Below are positions 33,788 to 43,169 of a stretch of 64,000 bases of DNA, one piece after another. This DNA is from Planctomycetaceae bacterium (GTDB lineage: Bacteria > Planctomycetota > Planctomycetia > Planctomycetales > Planctomycetaceae). The translations under genes were made by a program, and so were the position numbers. The notes below the pieces were generated by a model. It saw nothing but the letters and a program-made list of their open reading frames with translations, had not been told where the DNA came from and made no database searches. The DNA lies in NCBI GenBank assembly GCA_020850695.1, contig JADZEF010000040.1, forward strand, positions 1 through 64,000. Direction: 5' to 3'. Numbering within the stretch: the first letter of the stretch is position 1; each line of letters begins with the position of its first letter.

Positions 33788-35176
33788 TCAGGCGAACAAT
33801 CCGTCGATCACCGCACCGTCGGTGATCGGCGTGGGACGTGCGAGCCGCGGGAAGTGAGTGCGGTGCGGATCGATTCCGAGAGCGTGATAGATGGACGCCG
33901 CCACGTCTTCCGGCCCCCACGGCCGCGTCGCGGGGAGTGCTCCGTTCCGATCGGTCGCGCCGATTACCGCACCGCGTGCGACGCCGCCTCCAGCCATGAG
34001 CAGGCAGCCGGCGTTCGGGTAATGGTCCCGGCCGGCCATGCTGTTGATGCGGGGCGTGCGGCCGAATTCCCCCATGACGACAACCAGCGTCGTTTCGAGC
34101 AGGCCTCGCTCGTCGAGGTCGTCCAGCAGCGCGGAGAGGGACATGTCGAGCTGCGGGAGGTTGCCAGGGCCGTCGTACCGATGCCACTTGTAGCCGTTGG
34201 GGATGTTCGCCGGGGGATTGGCGTGCGACATCATCGAATCGAAGAGGAGATGATGATTGTCCCACGTTCCATCGGTCAGGCCGTCGCCGAAGAGGCCCCC
34301 CTGCACGGCCTGGTTGACCGTGACGAACCGCGCGCCGGCTTCGACCAGCCGCCGCGCCAACAGCACGCGCTGCCCGTAGATGTTGTCGCCGTACTTCGCG
34401 CGGATTTCGGGCGGCTCCTCGCGGAGGTTCATGGCCTGCTCCATGACTCCGCTGGTCAGAAGGGAGATGGCCTCGTGCGCAAACTTGTCGTGCGCTTCAT
34501 AAGGGCTGCCGGCGGCTTCGCCGAACCTCCGGAGGTTTTCGATCTGCGCGAGCATCGAGCGGCGGTCTTCGAAGCGCACGGCCGACAGGTTGAGCTTGCT
34601 CTCGCGAAGGTCGGGATTCCGCGGGTCTCCTTTGATCTTGAATGCGTCGTAGGCCGCGCCGAGGTAACCGGGCGGGTTCGTGTAACGGGCGTCGACCGGC
34701 AGTCCGAAGTGAGGGGGGATGCCTTCGACCCGGCTGCCGCGAAGAGCCGAAATCAGGCAGCCGAAGTTCGGGAAATACTGTCCGCCGCGCGGGGGAAGAA
34801 ATCCACTGGTCACGTGCTGCGAGCCGATGTCGTGCCCGCCGTTCTTCCCCTGCCACGACCGCAGGATCGACACCTGGTGCATCCGCCGCGCCAGGAGCGG
34901 GAGCTTTTCGCAGATGAAGGTCCCCGGCACGCTGGTCGGAATCGGGTTCCAGGGTCCGCGGATTTCGGCGGGGGCCTGCGGCTTCGGGTCAAAGGTCTCG
35001 TATTGGCTCGCTCCGCCGGCGAGGAACAGAAAGATGCAGGAGACGTCCCGCTTCGGACGAGCGGAGGATGGGGCAGTCGACGCGGCCGCTTCGAGAAACC
35101 CTGGAAGCGTCAGGCCGAACAGTCCGGCGCCGATCTGAAGCGCCTCGCGACGCTTCATCCGGAGAGCGGTGTGCAT
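33788..35176 (-). CDS. DUF1501 protein (Tat-type signal)
   Basis: This 462-residue protein has the twin-basic motif MKRREALQIGAGLFGL, which is a weaker Tat signal than its neighbours. DUF1501 landmarks are GGASQYETFDPKPQAPAEIR, VPGTFICEKLPLLA, VVMGEFGRTPRIN and AGRDHYPNAGCLLMAGGG. The start at 35176 is one choice; an in-frame ATG at 35158 directly precedes the KRRE motif and is equally plausible. It is the middle gene of the tandem set. Confidence 0.92.
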   Translation of the reverse strand: MHTALRMKRREALQIGAGLFGLTLPGFLEAAASTAPSSARPKRDVSCIFLFLAGGASQYETFDPKPQAPAEIRGPWNPIPTSVPGTFICEKLPLLARRMHQVSILRSWQGKNGGHDIGSQHVTSGFLPPRGGQYFPNFGCLISALRGSRVEGIPPHFGLPVDARYTNPPGYLGAAYDAFKIKGDPRNPDLRESKLNLSAVRFEDRRSMLAQIENLRRFGEAAGSPYEAHDKFAHEAISLLTSGVMEQAMNLREEPPEIRAKYGDNIYGQRVLLARRLVEAGARFVTVNQAVQGGLFGDGLTDGTWDNHHLLFDSMMSHANPPANIPNGYKWHRYDGPGNLPQLDMSLSALLDDLDERGLLETTLVVVMGEFGRTPRINSMAGRDHYPNAGCLLMAGGGVARGAVIGATDRNGALPATRPWGPEDVAASIYHALGIDPHRTHFPRLARPTPITDGAVIDGLFA

Positions 35177-35246
35177 CGGAGTTGTGGCCACTCGAGTCTC
35201 CCACGCGAAAAGTTCCGTCCGCACATCAAACCGGCCGGACGAGGCA

Positions 35247-36587
35247 TCAGACCACTTCGGGCAACGCATTCCAACCGTCGACCAGCTTCTGGGGACGCCC
35301 GGCCAGATCGTGGATCGGGGCGTTGTTGGGATCGAGGCCGAGGTTCTTGTAGAGCGTTGCAAAGACCTCGCCGAAGTGAATCGGCCGGTTCGCGATGCGG
35401 GCGCCGAGACGATCGGTCGCGCCGATGACCTGCCCGGCTTTCATTCCCCCGCACGCCAGCAATCCATTGCCGACGGCCGGCCAGTGGTCGCGGCCGGCAT
35501 CCTTATTGATCTGCGGCGTGCGGCCGAATTCGCCCCACGCTACAACCGACACGTCGTCCGCCATTCCGCGAACATGGAGATCCTCGATCAACGCCGACAA
35601 CCCCTGATCGAACTGCGGCAGGTGCGTGTTCTTCAGGCCGTTGAAGTTGTCGCTGTGCCAGTCCCAGCGGCCGAAGTTGAGCGTCACCACCCGCGCTCCC
35701 GCTTCAACCAGCCGCCGCGCGAGGAGGAAGTGCTCGAGGTTTCGCGGTGCGCCGTCGCCGAAGTTCTTGGGGTCCCCCTTGCCGTAGCGCTCGCGGACGG
35801 CGGGATCTTCCTGATTGAGGTCAAGGGCTTCAGCGAGCCGGCTGGACGTAAGAATGTCGAGCGCCTGCCGGTTGATGGAGTCGATGCCGTCCATCATGCC
35901 GGACGAATCGACACCGTGGCGGAAGCGATCGAACGATGCCAGGAGCGACTTGCGGTCGTCGAGGCGGTCGAGCGTCACGCCGTTGAGAACCATGTCGGCC
36001 CGCGATTCGCCCGACGGACGGAACGCCGCATGGCTGATTCCAAGGAACCCCGGCAGCCCGGGCGACCCATACGGCGGATGCCCCGCATTCGGCGCGAGCC
36101 CGACGAACGGCGGAACCGATGGATTCACCCCGCGCTGCAATTTCGACACCACCGATCCGATCGCCGGCCAGCCGCCAGGGGGCTGCGTCCGCTTCGAACG
36201 CCCGGTGTAGCAGATGAACGAATCATGGTCGCCGTCCGGCGAGCCATAGACCGACCGCAGCGGGATCAGCTTGTCCATGATCCGCGCCAGTCGCGGCAGG
36301 TGCTCGCAGATCTCGATCCCCGGCACATTCGTCTCGATCGGACGGAACTCGCCTCGAATCTCCGACGGCGCGTCCATCTTCAGGTCGTACATGTCCTGGT
36401 GGGAGGGGGCTCCCACCATGTAGATCATGATGACGGCCTTGTGCGACTTCCGGATGCCGGCCGTCGATTCGGCCCGCAGCAACTCTGGCAGCGCAAGGCC
36501 CCCCATTCCGAGCGCTCCGATGCGGAGCGCGTCGCGCCGGGTGATGCCATCACAGAGACGTTGGGACGATCCGCGAAGGGTCAGCAT
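35247..36587 (-). CDS. DUF1501 protein (Tat-exported)
   Basis: This 446-residue protein starts MLTLRGSSQRLCDG with Tat motif TRRDALRIGALGMGGL. Motifs include GAPSHQDMYDLKMDAPSEIR, VPGIEICEHLPRLARIMDK, VAWGEFGRTPQIN and AGRDHWPAVGNGLLACGG. It is first in the three-gene DUF1501 run. The three proteins differ strongly outside the motifs, so the tandem arose by old duplication or assembly rather than recent copying. No DUF1549/DUF1553 partner lies beside the run. Confidence 0.93.
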   Translation of the reverse strand: MLTLRGSSQRLCDGITRRDALRIGALGMGGLALPELLRAESTAGIRKSHKAVIMIYMVGAPSHQDMYDLKMDAPSEIRGEFRPIETNVPGIEICEHLPRLARIMDKLIPLRSVYGSPDGDHDSFICYTGRSKRTQPPGGWPAIGSVVSKLQRGVNPSVPPFVGLAPNAGHPPYGSPGLPGFLGISHAAFRPSGESRADMVLNGVTLDRLDDRKSLLASFDRFRHGVDSSGMMDGIDSINRQALDILTSSRLAEALDLNQEDPAVRERYGKGDPKNFGDGAPRNLEHFLLARRLVEAGARVVTLNFGRWDWHSDNFNGLKNTHLPQFDQGLSALIEDLHVRGMADDVSVVAWGEFGRTPQINKDAGRDHWPAVGNGLLACGGMKAGQVIGATDRLGARIANRPIHFGEVFATLYKNLGLDPNNAPIHDLAGRPQKLVDGWNALPEVV

Positions 36588-36889
36588 GGGCGTCCTGTCG
36601 GGCCGGCGGGAGGGTGAAATGAAGGCGGGAGAGGGAGGAGGGACCGTTCCATCATCGGCATGTTTGACGCATCAAGAATAGCAGATTCGATGCCGTATGC
36701 CAGTGCGGCGCTGCGATTGCTGCGTGGGTGCCAGTCTGGACAAGGGCGACCGCGAACCATTCTCGGCGTCTGGACCTCAGGCCTCGGACGGGAAGCACTG
36801 CAAAAGACGGACCAGGTCCCCCAGACACCACGGCACGGATTTGCCGCAACGCGGGTTACCACAAATCCCTCACGCCAGAGGTTGTGCGG
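36588..36889. other. Intergenic stretch, no gene seen
   Basis: The 302 bases between the MNIO stop and the first gene of the DUF1501 run hold a purine-rich segment (gaaggcgggagagggaggagg, 36619-36639) but no supported gene. It probably contains the promoter of the DUF1501 operon. No hairpin terminator was found downstream of the MNIO gene. Confidence 0.5.
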
Positions 36890-37816
36890 TTATTCGACCT
36901 CCACGGCAATGCGTGTGGCAGGATGAGGGAGAGAGGCCGATTCGCCCGGCCGCGTCGCATGCGTTTCGAGTGGGGCGAGCGTCTCGTGCAGAGCGAGCCG
37001 ATGGGCGATGACGTCCTTGGCCTTGAGGACTTCGGCGTGGACGACGGGGAATGCTGGGATCTTGGCGTCCCATTCGAGGAGCGTGGCGGCCCCGCCGGTC
37101 AGCTCGTGTGCCAGCCGGTACAAGGACCAGACGCGATCGACGACATGGTCGTCGTGCGTATCGATGATGTGCGTCCCGCAATCCAGATGGCCAGCCAGGT
37201 GGAACTGCCGCACGCGATCGCACGGAATCGACCTCAGAAACTCTTCCGGGTCGAAGTCGTGGTTGACGCTGGAGACGTAGACGTTGTTGACGTCCAGCAG
37301 CAGTTCGCACCCGGCGGAATCACACAACCGCGTGAGAAACTCCCACTCCGGCATCGTTGACCCGGTAAAGCCGACGTAGCTGCTGGGATTCTCGAGAACG
37401 AGCGGCCGCTCGAGAATGTCCTGCACCGTGCGGACGCGCTCGACCACGTGCCTCAGGCTCGCCTCGTGATACGGCATCGGCAGGAGATCGTGCGTGTTGA
37501 GTCCCGCGATGCCCGTCCAGCAGACATGGTCGGAGACCCACCGCGCCTTGACCCCATCCGCGAGCGCCTTGAGCTTGCGCAGGTAGTCGAGGTCGAGCGG
37601 GTCCGAACTGCCGATCGACATCGAGACGCCGTGCATCACGATCGGATAGCGTTCGGCGATCTGGTCGAGGACGTACCGCGGACGCCCGCGCGAGTCCATG
37701 TAGTTTTCCGAGATGATCTCGAACCAGTCGACGTCGGGCGTGTGCTGGAGGATGTGCGGGTAGTGGACGCTCCGCAGTCCGAGGCCGTATCCGAGATGGT
37801 GAGTCGGCGGTGACAT
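36890..37816 (-). CDS. DUF692 multinuclear non-heme iron oxygenase (MNIO)
   Basis: This 308-residue TIM-barrel enzyme is of the DUF692/MbnB/BufB family, which oxidises cysteine or other residues of ribosomally made peptides using two or three iron atoms. Landmarks are [72 protein letters not shown] and [16 protein letters not shown]. The iron ligands of the family (Glu, His, Asp, Asn) occur in these motifs. It follows a Cys-rich exported protein on the same strand, as in bufferin loci. A BufC/DUF2063 partner gene is not present next to it. The ATG at 37816 was chosen for [15 protein letters not shown]. Confidence 0.9.
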   Translation of the reverse strand: MSPPTHHLGYGLGLRSVHYPHILQHTPDVDWFEIISENYMDSRGRPRYVLDQIAERYPIVMHGVSMSIGSSDPLDLDYLRKLKALADGVKARWVSDHVCWTGIAGLNTHDLLPMPYHEASLRHVVERVRTVQDILERPLVLENPSSYVGFTGSTMPEWEFLTRLCDSAGCELLLDVNNVYVSSVNHDFDPEEFLRSIPCDRVRQFHLAGHLDCGTHIIDTHDDHVVDRVWSLYRLAHELTGGAATLLEWDAKIPAFPVVHAEVLKAKDVIAHRLALHETLAPLETHATRPGESASLPHPATRIAVEVE

Positions 37817-37835
37817 TGCGGAGCTGCGGAGAAGA

Positions 37836-37909
37836 GATTGGTCGTTGGACATTGTTGGTTGGTCATTGATCATTGGGATCGGCCAATAGCAGATGACCAA
37901 CGACCAATC
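37836..37909. repeat. Inverted repeat, family C copy 1
   Basis: The arms 37836-37852 (gattggtcgttggacat) and 37893-37909 (atgaccaacgaccaatc) are inverted with two mismatches. The loop contains more ttggtcattgatcattgg-type sequence. It lies between the Cys-rich precursor and the MNIO gene and may tune their relative expression. A related copy lies at 57557-57645. Confidence 0.8.
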
Positions 37910-37943
37910 GGCTTCATCCCGGCAAGAATACCGACCTGGGTTC

Positions 37944-38435
37944 TCAGCTTCCCGGCTTCTCTTCCTTCTTGGTCTCGGCCACGGCCGGCGCGTCACGGAA
38001 TTTCTTGCCGGCCTTCGTCATGCGTTCTTCGAAGGCCTTGCGGGCGCGGTCCCAGGCGTCGCCATGATCGGCGGTCATTGGAACCATGCAGCCTCCCTGT
38101 TCCTTGCACTCGTTCGCTCCCGGCTTGTCTCCGCAGCCGCCGAGGTTCTTGCAGGCGTTCTCGCCAGGGCCCCACTTTCCGGTCGCACAAGTCGAAGCGC
38201 CCGCGCACTCGTTCTTGTCCGACTTGCAGCTGTTGAGACCGCGGCAGGCGTGTGGTTCGACTTTGGCGCTGGCCACGGCCTCTCCGGGAGGAGTGACGGC
38301 CGGAGTGGCGGTTCCCGCCGCTGGCTTGGCGGGCTCCTTCTGTGCACAGCCGACGGCCGTGCCCGCGAGAAGTCCACCGAAAGCGGCGGCGGTGAGTCGA
38401 TTGAAATCACGTCGAGAGAGGTCGGGCGAGCTCAT
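37944..38435 (-). CDS. Tat-signal Cys-rich protein, putative MNIO substrate (bufferin-like)
   Basis: This 163-residue protein has a Tat motif ([15 protein letters not shown]) with a possible lipobox ending at Cys30 (GTAVGC). A Pro/Ala/Thr linker follows. The core (about residues 60-118) has eight cysteines arranged as four C-x5-C pairs: CRGLNSC, CAGASTC, CKNLGGC and CKEQGGC. The Gly/Asn-rich spacing resembles the Cys-rich exported proteins found next to DUF692 enzymes. The tail is Lys/Glu-rich. Inference: the MNIO enzyme modifies the cysteines in the cytoplasm, and the folded product is exported by Tat, perhaps to bind copper or another metal. The modification is not demonstrated. Confidence 0.82.
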   Translation of the reverse strand: MSSPDLSRRDFNRLTAAAFGGLLAGTAVGCAQKEPAKPAAGTATPAVTPPGEAVASAKVEPHACRGLNSCKSDKNECAGASTCATGKWGPGENACKNLGGCGDKPGANECKEQGGCMVPMTADHGDAWDRARKAFEERMTKAGKKFRDAPAVAETKKEEKPGS

Positions 38436-38559
38436 GGTCGGGGCTTCCGTGGTTGAGGTGCCGCAGAGCGTCGGATGCGACACTCCGCCGCGAGATGTCT
38501 CAGAACGCCGATATTGGATCGCAGCGGCGCCGGGAAGTTCAAGCCCGACGCGAAAACAG

Positions 38560-39768
38560 TCAGGCTTTCGTTGGTTGCGGAGTGCGGTCGTTGAACAGAA
38601 CCGCGAACACGAAAATCAGGACGGCCGCCATCGCTCCAGGAACGATCCAGATCATCTGCCAGTCGTGCAGGCCGGTGTCCGACGCCGTGTAGTGTCCGCC
38701 GACGATGCCCGCGAGCCACGATCCGACAAACATCCCGGCTCCCAGCGTCACGAGGGCATGCAGCCCCTGGGCCGATCCGCGGATGTCCTCGCTCGCCTTC
38801 CCGTCGACGTACATGCGGCCCATCACGAAAATGAAGTCGTAGCACATTCCATGCACGGCAATCGCCACATACAGCATCCAGTGGGCATCGCGGTTATCGG
38901 AGAAAGCCGACAGCAGCCCGAACCGGACGGCCCACGCGATCATCCCGACGACAAGGATTCCCTTGACTCCGAGCCGGGGCAGGAGCGCCGGCAACAGCAT
39001 CAGGAAGATCACGTCGGAGACCTGGCCGATCGTCATCTTGGCGGCGGCGTTCTTGATCCCCAGCTCGTTCATGAATGCGTTCATCCAGCTGAAGTAGAAG
39101 CTCAGCGGGATGCAGACCAGAAACGAGCAGATGAGGAAGACCGCGAAGGACCGCTGCTTCATGAGCTTGAGGGCATCGATGCCCAGGACGGCCCGTGCGG
39201 AGAACTCGGCGTTCGCTCCCCTGGGCGGTGTGTGAGGGAGAGTGAACGAGTAAAGGCCCATCAGCAGGGCGGCCCCTGCGGCGAGCTGGAACATTCCGAT
39301 CGAGTTCTCGAAGTCGAACCAGCTGAGGGCCTGCCCCGCACAGATCCAGCCGACGCTCCCCCCGGACATCACGATGGGAAACTCACGGCCGGGGTTTGTC
39401 GAATGATGCAGCGTCAGCGAACTGGTGAGCCCGTGCCCCGCCATGTACGTGATCGTGTAGGCGATGAGAACGGTATAGAACGGCGGGAAGGATGTGAGTG
39501 TGGTGAGGTAATAGAGCAGCCCCGCACCGACCAGGTGCAGGCATCCCAAGAGTCGCTGTGTTGCGAAGAAGCGGTCCGCCACGATCCCGGCGATGAAAGG
39601 CGAAACCATTGCCCCAATGGCGGTGCTTCCATAGGCGAGGCCGACCTGCTCGCCGGGAAATGTGAGGGACTTGGTGAGGTATGTCCCCATCGTGACGTAC
39701 CACGATCCCCAGACGAAATAATGCAGGAAGACCATCACCCACAGCCGGACGAAGAGGAACGGTGACAT
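38560..39768 (-). CDS. MFS nucleoside:H+ symporter (NupG/XapB-like)
   Basis: This 402-residue protein has twelve predicted membrane spans and the nucleoside-transporter pattern of the MFS family: FLHYFVWGSWYVTMGTYL at the N terminus, the GPATH-like loop GIVADRFFATQRLLGCLHL and SGGSVGWICAGQALSW. The C-terminal half has FYFSWMNAFMNELGIKNAA and GMCYDFIFVMGRMYVD, both typical of planctomycete NupG homologues. It would import nucleosides with protons. It stands alone between the Cys-rich precursor and the divergent thioesterase. Confidence 0.9.
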   Translation of the reverse strand: MSPFLFVRLWVMVFLHYFVWGSWYVTMGTYLTKSLTFPGEQVGLAYGSTAIGAMVSPFIAGIVADRFFATQRLLGCLHLVGAGLLYYLTTLTSFPPFYTVLIAYTITYMAGHGLTSSLTLHHSTNPGREFPIVMSGGSVGWICAGQALSWFDFENSIGMFQLAAGAALLMGLYSFTLPHTPPRGANAEFSARAVLGIDALKLMKQRSFAVFLICSFLVCIPLSFYFSWMNAFMNELGIKNAAAKMTIGQVSDVIFLMLLPALLPRLGVKGILVVGMIAWAVRFGLLSAFSDNRDAHWMLYVAIAVHGMCYDFIFVMGRMYVDGKASEDIRGSAQGLHALVTLGAGMFVGSWLAGIVGGHYTASDTGLHDWQMIWIVPGAMAAVLIFVFAVLFNDRTPQPTKA

Positions 39769-40031
39769 GCGGTGGAGGTCTTTCTGGAGAGCGAATTCGA
39801 GGGGGCAGCGAATGCGGTCCGGATTCTACGGCTTTTGGTCGTGCACCTCACGCGTGTGCCGCACTCACCTGACCGCACACAGGCTGCCTCTTGCTTCGGC
39901 ACGCCGGATGCGGCCTTGAGCAACCGGGGTGCCGCGTTCCCCCTTTGACACCCGCGACGGTGGTTGCAAGACTTCCTGAGGTCACTCCTGTCTCTACTCC
40001 CCTGTCGACTCACTCGTCTCTGCATTCCGTC

Positions 40032-40490
40032 ATGGCCTACGAGCACGTCTTTCATCGCCGCGTTGAGTTCTGCGAGACCGACATGGCGGGGATCGTTCAC
40101 TTCTCGAACTTCTACCGCTACATGGAGCAGGCAGAGCACGAGTTCTACCGCGCCCTCGGTCTCAGCCTGATGATTCATGAGCCGGACGGGGCGACCGTCA
40201 GCTGGCCACGGGTTTCGGCGTCCTGCTCGTTCAAGTCCCCCGCCTACTACAACGACATCCTGACGATCCGGTTGCGAGTGGAGCGCCGAGGCGTGAAGTC
40301 GCTGACCTACCGGTTCGACCTGCACCGGGACGAGCCCGATGGCAGTTCGACGTGGATCGCGATGGGGCAGATGAAGACTGTCTGCTGCCGATTCCGCCCT
40401 GGGAAGCCGCTCGAATCGATCGAAATCGCGTCGCCGTTTTCGGAATCGATTGAAGAAGCGCCGGCGGAAGTCACCCGCGGCACAGCCTGA
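40032..40490 (+). CDS. Acyl-CoA thioesterase (4HBT hotdog family)
   Basis: This 152-residue protein has the hotdog-fold motif of 4-hydroxybenzoyl-CoA thioesterase/YbgC proteins: VEFCETDMAGIVHFSNFYRY, with the catalytic aspartate in ETDMAG. LSLMIHEPDGATVSWPRVSA and IWAMGQ-type residues follow. It hydrolyses small acyl-CoA thioesters in the cytoplasm. The ATG at 40032 gives MAYEHVFHRRVEF, the normal N terminus; longer in-frame starts add unrelated sequence. It is divergent from the nucleoside transporter. Confidence 0.9.
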   Translation: MAYEHVFHRRVEFCETDMAGIVHFSNFYRYMEQAEHEFYRALGLSLMIHEPDGATVSWPRVSASCSFKSPAYYNDILTIRLRVERRGVKSLTYRFDLHRDEPDGSSTWIAMGQMKTVCCRFRPGKPLESIEIASPFSESIEEAPAEVTRGTA

Positions 40491-40881
40491 TCACGCCGCA
40501 CGTTCGACGTGCGCGGAGCAGGGGATTGCGGACCGGCGCGGAAGACAAACCAGACTCAGGAATAGGCCGCGTGCAGCCGATAGATTTCTCCTGTCGGATC
40601 CGCTGGACGAGCGACCGGCCGGATGCGTTGAAATCGGCTCCCTGAGACGACACGAGAGCATCCAGCCAGAAATCCGATGACCGCACCGTCCGACCCAGCG
40701 GTGCCGCGACCGACGCAGGTTACTTCGACGGAGAGCCCAAAAACATTTCACAGGCTCGGGACCCTTGCACGGCCCCCTGAAGGGGCGCCTGGTCCTCGCC
40801 TCTCTTGAAGCGACTCGTTCCTTCGCATCTCCTCGTCAGTCGTACCCGGGCCGCGGACGCAACTTGCGTCCGCGGCCCGAT
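40491..40881. other. Intergenic stretch with terminator-like hairpin
   Basis: The 391 bases between the thioesterase and the convergent CorA gene hold no supported gene. The frame at 40488-40686 shows no family signature. The only structure is the hairpin near the end of the stretch, listed separately. Confidence 0.55.
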
Positions 40882-40888
40882 TTATTTC
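40847..40888 (+). terminator. Terminator-like hairpin at the end of convergent genes
   Basis: A perfect 14-bp stem (cgggccgcggacgc with gcgtccgcggcccg) with loop aactt is followed by atttattt on the plus strand. The stop codon of CorA lies within the T-rich tail. It could end the plus-strand transcript and, lacking a T run on the other side, only partly the CorA transcript. Confidence 0.7.
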
Positions 40889-42063
40889 CTGGAGTGACGC
40901 CCCTCCGCAGAAGCTTGTTCGGCGGGGTGTGCATCGTGGCCATTCCCGGCGGGAGCAGAATCTTTCGGCTGCCCGATCCATCCTTTGCGCCGGAAGAACG
41001 CGATCTGTCCGATGGAAATGAAGGCCATCAGCACGAGGCAGGCGACGTAGCCATACCGCCACTTCAGCTCCGGCATGTTCCACGGAGAGAGCTCCGTGTC
41101 GAAATTCATGCCGTAGACGCCGACGATGAATGTGAGCGGAATGAAGATCGTCGAGATGACCGTCAGCACCTTCATGATCTCGTTCATGCGGTTGCTGATG
41201 CTCGAGAGGTAGAGGTCCATCAGGTCGGAGCAGACTTCGCGGTACGTCTCGACCAGGTCAATGATGCGGATGGCGTGATCGTAGACGTCGCGGAGGTAGA
41301 GCTTCGTCTCTTCATCGATTTGAGGGTTGTCGTCCCGGATCAGCGAATTGAGAGCTTCCCGCTGCGGCCAGATCGTTCGCCGCAGGAAAAGAAGCTCCCG
41401 CTTGAGCCCGTGGATCTCGGCGGTGAGCTTTGCATGAGGCGTGAGGATGATGCGGTCCTCGAGTTCCTCCAGCCGGTCGCCGTATTGTTCCAGGACGGGG
41501 AAGTAGTGGTCGATGACGGCATCCAGAAGGGAGTAGGCGAGGTAGCCGGCTCCGAGCGAGCGAAGCCGCCCCGCCCCTTTCCGCAGCCGTTCGCGGACAG
41601 AGTCAAGACAATCCCAGCCGGGACGCTCCTGGAACGTCAGCAGAAAGTCCTTCCCAAAGTAGATGCTGATCTGCTCCGATTCGAGGTGAGCGTTCAGATT
41701 GATCATGTGGGTGACGAGAAAGGTCTGTTCGCCGTACTGCTCGACCTTCGCCCGTTGGTGCCGGTTGACGATGTCTTCCAGTGCCAAAGGGTGCATACCG
41801 AACATCTCGGCCATCTCCCGAAGAACTTCAGCGCTTCCCAGACCATCAATGTTGATCCAAAGGAAAGGGTAGTCGCGGCGGAGGTTGAGGAGTTCGGACG
41901 GCAATCCGATCTGCTTTTCCAAGAACGAGTTCGGTCCATAGGCGATGACATTGATCTCCGGCTTCGGATCGGCCGGGTTGATAATGACGGAGCCCGGTGC
42001 GGCTCCCGGCGGCGTGTGTCGCTTATGGTGGTGAAGTTTCCTGCGGCGAAAGGAGATTGACAT
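40882..42063 (-). CDS. corA: CorA-type Mg2+/Co2+ transporter
   Basis: This 393-residue protein has a large cytoplasmic N-terminal domain (PFLWINIDGLGSAEVLREMA, HPLALEDIVNRHQRAKVEQY) and a long helical stalk with EDRIILTPHAKLTAEIHGLK. The C-terminal has two membrane spans flanking the signature YGMNF (VISTIFIPLTFIVGVYGMNF). These form the pentameric magnesium channel. The tail past the second span (GQPKDSAPAGNGHDAHPAE) is longer and more hydrophilic than usual. Start at 42063 gives a basic N terminus (SISFRRRKLHHHKRH). Confidence 0.95.
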   Translation of the reverse strand: MSISFRRRKLHHHKRHTPPGAAPGSVIINPADPKPEINVIAYGPNSFLEKQIGLPSELLNLRRDYPFLWINIDGLGSAEVLREMAEMFGMHPLALEDIVNRHQRAKVEQYGEQTFLVTHMINLNAHLESEQISIYFGKDFLLTFQERPGWDCLDSVRERLRKGAGRLRSLGAGYLAYSLLDAVIDHYFPVLEQYGDRLEELEDRIILTPHAKLTAEIHGLKRELLFLRRTIWPQREALNSLIRDDNPQIDEETKLYLRDVYDHAIRIIDLVETYREVCSDLMDLYLSSISNRMNEIMKVLTVISTIFIPLTFIVGVYGMNFDTELSPWNMPELKWRYGYVACLVLMAFISIGQIAFFRRKGWIGQPKDSAPAGNGHDAHPAEQASAEGRHSRK

Positions 42064-42406
42064 ACCTGGCTCGCGAAACAGGAGCGGGCGGCGTTCGCCG
42101 GGGAAGGAGCCTTCCAGGAATGGGATTGCCGAGAGAATATGGCAGACGTCGCATTCGTGGAGGACGACCTGAAGAAAATGTCACCCGCGATGCGGCGTCG
42201 GTCGATCGACGCCAGGGAGAAATTTCCCGGCCCGGTCGAATGAGCGTAAGGTGTTCGCTGGACAGGACGGGCGGTGGATCGTTATCCTTCCCAGTTCCTT
42301 CACGAGCGCTGATGCAGGACCGGGCAGGATGCCTTCCAAACTCGGTCAGCCGTCCGTAAGTTGTTGAAAAGACGAAGTTTGTCAAGCTGCGAACAGGGAT
42401 TGAGCC
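42064..42406. other. Intergenic region upstream of rplC, no gene seen
   Basis: The 343 bases separate the divergent CorA and ribosomal protein L3 genes. No supported gene was found. The last 50 bases are less GC-rich (aagttgttgaaaagacgaag) and contain an aggga Shine-Dalgarno-like site about 10 bases upstream of the rplC ATG, so the rplC promoter and leader probably lie here. No S10-type leader structure was recognised. Confidence 0.5.
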
Positions 42407-43132
42407 ATGCCTTTGGGCTTGCTGGGACAGAAGATCGGGATGACTCAGGTCGTGGGCGAAGACGGGAAGATGATCCCCGTCACCGTCCTCAAGCTCGGGC
42501 CCTGCCCGGTGCTTCAGGTCCGCAGCCAGGAACTGGACGGATATGACGCGGTGCAGATCGGTTTTGTCGAGAAGCCGCGCCGTCTCGCCACCAAGGCCGA
42601 GCGTGGCCATGTCTCGTCGAAGGTCGAGTCGAAGCGCCGCAAGAGGCTGACGGGCGCCGGCGTCACCCTTTCGCCGAAGGCCGAGATCGAGCCGCAGCGT
42701 TTCGTCCGTGAGTTCCGGCTCGATAAGCCAGCCGAGCAGGCTGTCGGAACGACACTGACGACGAACGAAGTCTTCAACGGCGTGAAGGCGGTCGACGTCA
42801 TCGGCCAGACGAAGGGCCGCGGGTTCACGGGCGTGATGAAACGGCAGAACTATGCCGGTCAGCCCGCCGCCCACGGTGCCAAGAAGGTTCACCGCTGCAT
42901 CGGGTCGCTCGCCTCGCTGGCCAGCAACCGCGGTGGCGGCCGCCCGAAGAAGGGGCGGAAGATGGCCGGCCATTACGGGAACGAACGCGTCACGATTCGT
43001 AATCTGCAGGTCGTCCGGGTCGATGCCGATGAGCACATGATGCTCGTCTACGGTGCGGTCCCCGGCCCCAACGGGGGCGTGGTGATGGTGCGTCCCACCA
43101 ACAAGAAGCGGAAGCCCCAGGCCGCGAACTGA
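42407..43132 (+). CDS. rplC: 50S ribosomal protein L3
   Basis: This 241-residue protein matches L3, an early assembly protein of the large subunit that reaches the peptidyl-transferase centre. The start LGLLGQKIGMTQVVGEDGK is diagnostic. The internal FTGVMKRQNYAGQPAAHGAK is the long extension with the conserved Gln that is methylated in some bacteria. GRPKKGRKMAGHYGNERVT and VYGAVPGPNGGVVMVRP complete it. L3 normally lies in the S10 operon between rpsJ and rplD. Here it is alone, followed by a terminator and an FKBP gene. Confidence 0.97.
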   Translation: MPLGLLGQKIGMTQVVGEDGKMIPVTVLKLGPCPVLQVRSQELDGYDAVQIGFVEKPRRLATKAERGHVSSKVESKRRKRLTGAGVTLSPKAEIEPQRFVREFRLDKPAEQAVGTTLTTNEVFNGVKAVDVIGQTKGRGFTGVMKRQNYAGQPAAHGAKKVHRCIGSLASLASNRGGGRPKKGRKMAGHYGNERVTIRNLQVVRVDADEHMMLVYGAVPGPNGGVVMVRPTNKKRKPQAAN

Positions 43133-43169
43133 TCTTTGGCGGCGAGCATTCTGAGTGGTTTGCGCGTTG

